From the NCBI GenBank assembly GCA_014762635.1, contig JABURR010000089.1, forward strand, positions 1 to 56,756: a stretch of DNA of 56,756 bases, read 5' to 3'. A program made the translations under genes and the position numbers. The DNA comes from Paracoccaceae bacterium. Its GTDB lineage: Bacteria; Pseudomonadota; Alphaproteobacteria; Rhodobacterales; Rhodobacteraceae. Of this stretch, positions 53,573 to 56,756 are shown one piece after another. The notes under the pieces were generated by a model that had not been told where the DNA came from, ran no database searches, and was given only the letters and a program-made list of their open reading frames with translations. Numbering within the stretch: position 1 is the first letter of the stretch; every line of letters starts with the position of its first letter.

Positions 53573-53615
53573 CCCGCCGGGGATTTTTCGGAGAAAAATC
53601 GTGAGGCCCGGCGGG
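53573..53615. repeat. Hairpin repeat GATTTTTC-GGA-GAAAAATC, copy 2, with outer stem
   Basis: The core 53582-53600 equals that of copy 1 at 31856-31874. Here it is enclosed by a second perfect stem, CCCGCCGGG (53573-53581) with CCCGGCGGG (53607-53615). It stands between convergent genes and can act as a bidirectional terminator. Confidence 0.75.
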
Positions 53616-53630
53616 AGAGGCAAGTTCTGT

Positions 53631-54098
53631 TCAGGAACGGCGGGCCCGTGCTGGTGCCGGACCGGCGCCGCGCAGGCGCTGAACTAGGCCGTAGATCAGG
53701 ACAAGGCCCATCGCCAATGAGAACCAGGCGCCTTTGATCCTCTGGACGATAGACAGGCTCGGTTCCAGCGGCACATCGGCGGGGATGGCGCCCATCTGAA
53801 TCGCCTCTGGCAGCATGGCACCTTCAAGGGGCAGGTATTGCTCCGTGTCGCAACGGTTCTCGGCAAGGGCATAGGATTTTGGCGAGACCCAGACATTGAG
53901 AAGCCCGGAGATGCTCCGCTGCTTGGCCAGGGTGCACAGCGAAAGTGTGGTACCGTCAGAGGACGGAATCTGCGTGTCCGCAACGAAGAAAAGCTCGCCT
54001 TTCGTTCGCATGTAAATGCCGCCCTTTGCGGCCTCCGCGTTCGAACCCGAGGTTATGGTGATCAAAGCTGCCAGCGCGGCGGTCAGTAGAATGCGCAT
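53631..54098 (-). CDS. Exported hypothetical protein with C-terminal membrane helix
   Basis: 155 residues: signal peptide (MRILLTAALAALITITSGSNAEA), a small periplasmic domain with two cysteines (LCTLAKQR and ENRCDTEQYLP), and a C-terminal hydrophobic segment (WFSLAMGLVLIYGLV) followed by a basic tail. No family recognised. ATG 54098 is chosen over the upstream ATG 54158 because it begins the signal peptide. Composition is slightly more AT-rich than average. Confidence 0.65.
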   Translation of the reverse strand: MRILLTAALAALITITSGSNAEAAKGGIYMRTKGELFFVADTQIPSSDGTTLSLCTLAKQRSISGLLNVWVSPKSYALAENRCDTEQYLPLEGAMLPEAIQMGAIPADVPLEPSLSIVQRIKGAWFSLAMGLVLIYGLVQRLRGAGPAPARARRS

Positions 54099-54260
54099 AT
54101 CAAAATCCTGCACGTTGGTTTTATATCCTGAAGCGCGGAACCGCGCCTCGTTACTCAACTGTCGATAGGGAATGTGTCAAAAATTTGTCAGGGTGGTTTA
54201 TGAAGTCTTGAAGTCGCCTTTGTGGCGATTCCACAACGCCGCAACGATCGATCCCGGCAC

Positions 54261-54292
54261 AAAAAGGCCGGAGCGCCTCTGCGCCCCGGCCC
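54261..54292 (-). terminator. Terminator of lpd
   Basis: GGCCGG (54266-54271) pairs with CCGGCC (54286-54291) and an inner GCG/CGC adds to the stem. On the minus strand it is followed by TTTTT (54261-54265). It lies 31 bp beyond the lpd stop. Confidence 0.85.
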
Positions 54293-54322
54293 TTTGAATC
54301 CGGAAGGGCCTGCGAAGGCAGA

Positions 54323-55711
54323 TCAGCTGTGGATCGGCCCGTCTCCGCAGGCGAGCGCGGCTTCGCGCACGGCCTCGGAATAGGTCGGGTGGGCGTGGCA
54401 GGTCAGCGCCACGTCCTGGGCCGAGGCGCCGAATTCCATCGCCACGCAGATTTCGTGGATCATGTCGCCCGCCATCGGCCCGATGATATGGCAGCCGAGG
54501 ATGCGGTCGGTTTCCTTGTCGGCGAGGATCTTCACGAAGCCGTCGCCCGCGAAATTCGCCTTGGCTCGGCCATTGCCCATGAACGAGAACTTTCCGACCT
54601 TGTAGGCGCGACCTGCTTCCTTGAGCTGTTCCTCGGTCTGGCCCACGGTGGCGACCTCGGGGTGGGTGTAGACCACGCCGGGGATCACGCCATAGTTCAC
54701 GTGGCCCGCCTTGCCAGCGATCTGCTCGGCCACGGCCATGCCCTCGTCCTCGGCCTTGTGGGCCAGCATCGGGCCTTCGATCGCGTCGCCGATGGCGTAG
54801 ACGCCCTTCACGTTGGTGGCCCAGTGGCCGTCGGTCTGGACCTGGCCGCGGGCGGTCATCTCGACCCCCAGCGCCTCGAGCCCCAGCCCGGCGGTGTAGG
54901 GGCGGCGGCCGGTGGCGACCAGAACGACCTCGGCCTCGATCACTTCCTCGGTGTCCTTCTTCTTGGGCTTGTAGGTCACCTTGGCTTTGGTTTTCGTGGC
55001 CTCCACACCCTGCACGGCGGCGCCAAGGGTGATCTTCAGGCCCTGTCGTTCCAGCAATCTCTTGAAGGTCTTCTGAACCTCGCCATCCATGCCCGGAGTC
55101 ACGGTGTCGAGGTATTCCAGCACGGTGACCTCGGTGCCGAGCCGGCTGTAGACCGAGCCCAGTTCCAGCCCGATCACGCCGGCGCCGATCACCACCATGG
55201 ATTTCGGGATCTTGCCCAGTTCCAGCGCGCCGGTGGAGCTGACGACGACCTTCTCGTCGATCTCCACCCCCGGCAGCGAGGAGGGTTCCGAGCCGGTGGC
55301 GATGACGATGTTCTTCGCCTCGTGCACCTCGTCGCCGACCTTGACCTTGCCCGCCTCGGGGATCGAGCCCCAGCCCTTGAGCCAGTCGATCTTGTTCTTC
55401 TTGAACAGGAATTCGATGCCCTTGGTGTTCTGGCCGATGGTGTCCTGCTTGTAGGCCTGCATCTGCTTCCAGTCGACCGAGGGCGATTTGCCCTTCAGGC
55501 CCATGGTGGCGAAGTTGTGCTCGGCCTCGTGCAGCATGTGGGTGGCGTGCAGCAGCGCTTTCGACGGGATGCAGCCCACGTTCAGGCAGGTGCCGCCCAG
55601 GGTTTCGCGCCCCTCGACGCAGGCGGTCTTCAATCCAAGCTGGGCGCAGCGGATGGCGCAGACATAGCCACCCGGGCCGCCGCCGATTACGATCACGTCA
55701 TAGCTTGCCAT
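54323..55711 (-). CDS. lpdA: Dihydrolipoamide dehydrogenase (E3)
   Basis: 462-residue flavoprotein disulfide reductase shared by 2-oxo acid dehydrogenase complexes. FAD motif GGGPGGY (10-16), redox pair Cys 42 and Cys 47 in [16 protein letters not shown] motif [22 protein letters not shown]-binding [22 protein letters not shown] and the active-site His in HAHPT (about 441). It is downstream of odhB on the same strand, so this is the E3 of the 2-oxoglutarate dehydrogenase operon, separated by a 247-bp gap with repeats. Confidence 0.97.
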   Translation of the reverse strand: MASYDVIVIGGGPGGYVCAIRCAQLGLKTACVEGRETLGGTCLNVGCIPSKALLHATHMLHEAEHNFATMGLKGKSPSVDWKQMQAYKQDTIGQNTKGIEFLFKKNKIDWLKGWGSIPEAGKVKVGDEVHEAKNIVIATGSEPSSLPGVEIDEKVVVSSTGALELGKIPKSMVVIGAGVIGLELGSVYSRLGTEVTVLEYLDTVTPGMDGEVQKTFKRLLERQGLKITLGAAVQGVEATKTKAKVTYKPKKKDTEEVIEAEVVLVATGRRPYTAGLGLEALGVEMTARGQVQTDGHWATNVKGVYAIGDAIEGPMLAHKAEDEGMAVAEQIAGKAGHVNYGVIPGVVYTHPEVATVGQTEEQLKEAGRAYKVGKFSFMGNGRAKANFAGDGFVKILADKETDRILGCHIIGPMAGDMIHEICVAMEFGASAQDVALTCHAHPTYSEAVREAALACGDGPIHS

Positions 55712-55739
55712 GGGGCCTCCTTGAGGGTCGAATTTCGGT

Positions 55740-55783
55740 ATCGGAATTCCATCGGACTTTCATCGGAATTCTATCGGGTTTTG
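55740..55783. repeat. Four 11-bp tandem repeats upstream of lpd
   Basis: Units at 55740, 55751, 55762 and 55773 share ATCGG; the first and third are ATCGGAATTC plus one variable base, the second and fourth are divergent (ATCGGACTTTC, ATCGGGTTTTG). The array begins 29 bp upstream of the lpd start. Confidence 0.75.
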
Positions 55784-55885
55784 CATGGTCCGCGCAAAAG
55801 GGCCAGAACGAACATTGTCAGAATGGACAGTCTTGGCGCGATGGTCGGCCAGAGCGCGAAGGGCGGCGATCGGCCCGGCAACGCC

Positions 55886-55949
55886 GGGCTGCGCCCGACC
55901 CTCCCCCTGGGAGGGCGCATTAGCACCCACCCAGGGTCGGGCGCTGCCC
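55886..55949. repeat. REP-like inverted repeat between odhB and lpd
   Basis: 17-bp arms (GGGCTGCGCCCGACCCT 55886-55902; AGGGTCGGGCGCTGCCC 55933-55949) match with a single mismatch, around a 30-bp spacer that itself holds CTCCC and GGGAG. It looks like the short palindromic elements scattered in roseobacter intergenic DNA. Confidence 0.65.
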
Positions 55950-55958
55950 TCTGTTGCT

Positions 55959-56756
55959 TTACAAATCCATCAACAGCCTTCTGGGATCCTCCAGCGCCTC
56001 TTTCACGCGCACGAGGAAGGTCACGGCGCCCTTGCCGTCGACGATGCGGTGATCGTAGCTGAGCGCGAGGTACATCATCGGGCGGATCACGACCTGGCCG
56101 TTCACGGCCATCGGGCGGTCCTGGATCTTGTGCATCCCCAGGATCCCCGACTGCGGCGGGTTCAGGATCGGCGAGGACATGAGCGAGCCGTAGACCCCAC
56201 CGTTCGAGATGGTGAAGGTGCCGCCCTGCATCTCGGCCATGGAGAGCTTGCCGTCACGGGCGCGCAGGCCCAGTTCGGCGATCTTCTTCTCGATCGCGGC
56301 AAAGGACATCTGGTCGGCGTCGCGCACCACCGGCACGACAAGGCCCGTGGGCGTGCCCACCGCGACGCCCATGTGGACGAAGTTCTTGTAGACGATGTCG
56401 GTGCCGTCGATCTCGGCGTTGACTTCCGGAACCTCTTTCAGCGCGTGGCAGCAGGCCTTGGTGAAGAAGGACATGAAGCCAAGCTTCACGCCGTGCTTCT
56501 TCTCGAACAGGTCCTTGTATTCCTTCCGCAGTTCCATCGTCGCGGTCATGTCCACCTCGTTATAGGTGGTCAGCATCGCGGCGGTGTTCTGCGCGTCCTT
56601 CAGGCGGCGCGCGATGGTCTGGCGCAGGCGGGTCATCTTCACCCGCTCTTCGCGGGCCGCGTCGTCGGCGGGGACCGGCGCGCGCGGCGGGGCCTTAGCC
56701 TCGGGCGCGGCGGACCTGGCGGAGGTGGCGGCGGCGACGGGCTTCTGGACGTCTTC
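55959..56756 (-). CDS. odhB: 2-oxoglutarate dehydrogenase E2 (dihydrolipoamide succinyltransferase), C-terminal part
   Basis: The visible 265 codons hold the end of the subunit-binding region and Ala/Pro linker ([27 protein letters not shown]) and the full catalytic domain: [93 protein letters not shown] and active site [16 protein letters not shown]. Succinyltransferase identity comes from these motifs. The N-terminal lipoyl domain lies beyond the window end, so the gene is partial. Confidence 0.95.
   Translation of the reverse strand, partial: EDVQKPVAAATSARSAAPEAKAPPRAPVPADDAAREERVKMTRLRQTIARRLKDAQNTAAMLTTYNEVDMTATMELRKEYKDLFEKKHGVKLGFMSFFTKACCHALKEVPEVNAEIDGTDIVYKNFVHMGVAVGTPTGLVVPVVRDADQMSFAAIEKKIAELGLRARDGKLSMAEMQGGTFTISNGGVYGSLMSSPILNPPQSGILGMHKIQDRPMAVNGQVVIRPMMYLALSYDHRIVDGKGAVTFLVRVKEALEDPRRLLMDL

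Overview
The window looks like a chromosomal segment of a marine Rhodobacterales (roseobacter-type) alphaproteobacterium. The signs are high GC with strong G/C third positions, a complete Rhodobacter-type gene transfer agent (GTA) cluster, a PDH operon whose E1-beta carries its own lipoyl domain, an aa3 oxidase cta block, and a form I aerobic CO dehydrogenase operon. Genus cannot be fixed from sequence alone.

Layout. 1-2769: end of the cytochrome c oxidase block (ctaB partial, a small membrane protein, ctaG, ctaE, SURF1). 2782-8350: thrC, an M16 peptidase, a GNAT acetyltransferase, an exported MBL-fold protein and an FAD-linked oxidase. 8351-8524: regulatory leader with a CtrA-like box, a candidate promoter and a terminator-like hairpin. 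8525-22822: colinear GTA structural cluster (small and large terminase, portal, protease, capsid, head-tail joining proteins, tail tube, chaperones, tape measure, distal tail, hub, peptidase, megatron), ending in a DUF2793 tail-fibre candidate; every frame is intact. 22826-25837: DUF7742-like protein, DksA/TraR protein, cysE, cysK, AhpD-like protein. 25921-30047: pdhA-pdhB-pdhC on the minus strand, then an FtsB-like divisome protein; pdhB has an in-frame stop. 30179-37886: aidB, class I aldolase, SDR, pgk, two cyclophilins, a DUF3179 protein and a TSUP permease. 38006-41355: deoC and a double-domain aldehyde dehydrogenase behind a RutR-like palindrome. 41562-50124: CO oxidation operon (MHYT-LytTR regulator, coxM, coxS, coxL, coxD, coxE, coxF, a 45-codon ORF, coxG) closed by a strong terminator. 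50207-56756: a lower-GC zinc-ribbon membrane protein, tRNA-Ala(GGC), a FYDLN acidic protein, an M48-like protease, a GntR regulator, a RibD/DHFR-like reductase, an exported protein, lpd, and partial odhB.

How it works together. Much of the window is carbon and energy metabolism: 2-oxo acid dehydrogenases, glycolysis, deoxyribose breakdown, and CO oxidation as a supplementary electron source feeding respiration. Into this sits a vertically inherited phage-derived DNA-transfer particle whose leader suggests CtrA input. LacI-type TTAGCG(Y)TAA half-palindromes precede both pdhA and the aldolase gene, hinting at shared central-carbon control.

I did not find a convincing wholly new defence or mobile system. 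The signals most worth a second look are the quasipalindrome that contains the pdhB stop, the long-range perfect stem between GTA capsid and g6, the terminator-like hairpin in the GTA leader, the small coupled ORF between coxF and coxG, the probable CTG start of the cox regulator, the RutR-like box before deoC, and the 11-bp tandem array upstream of lpd.
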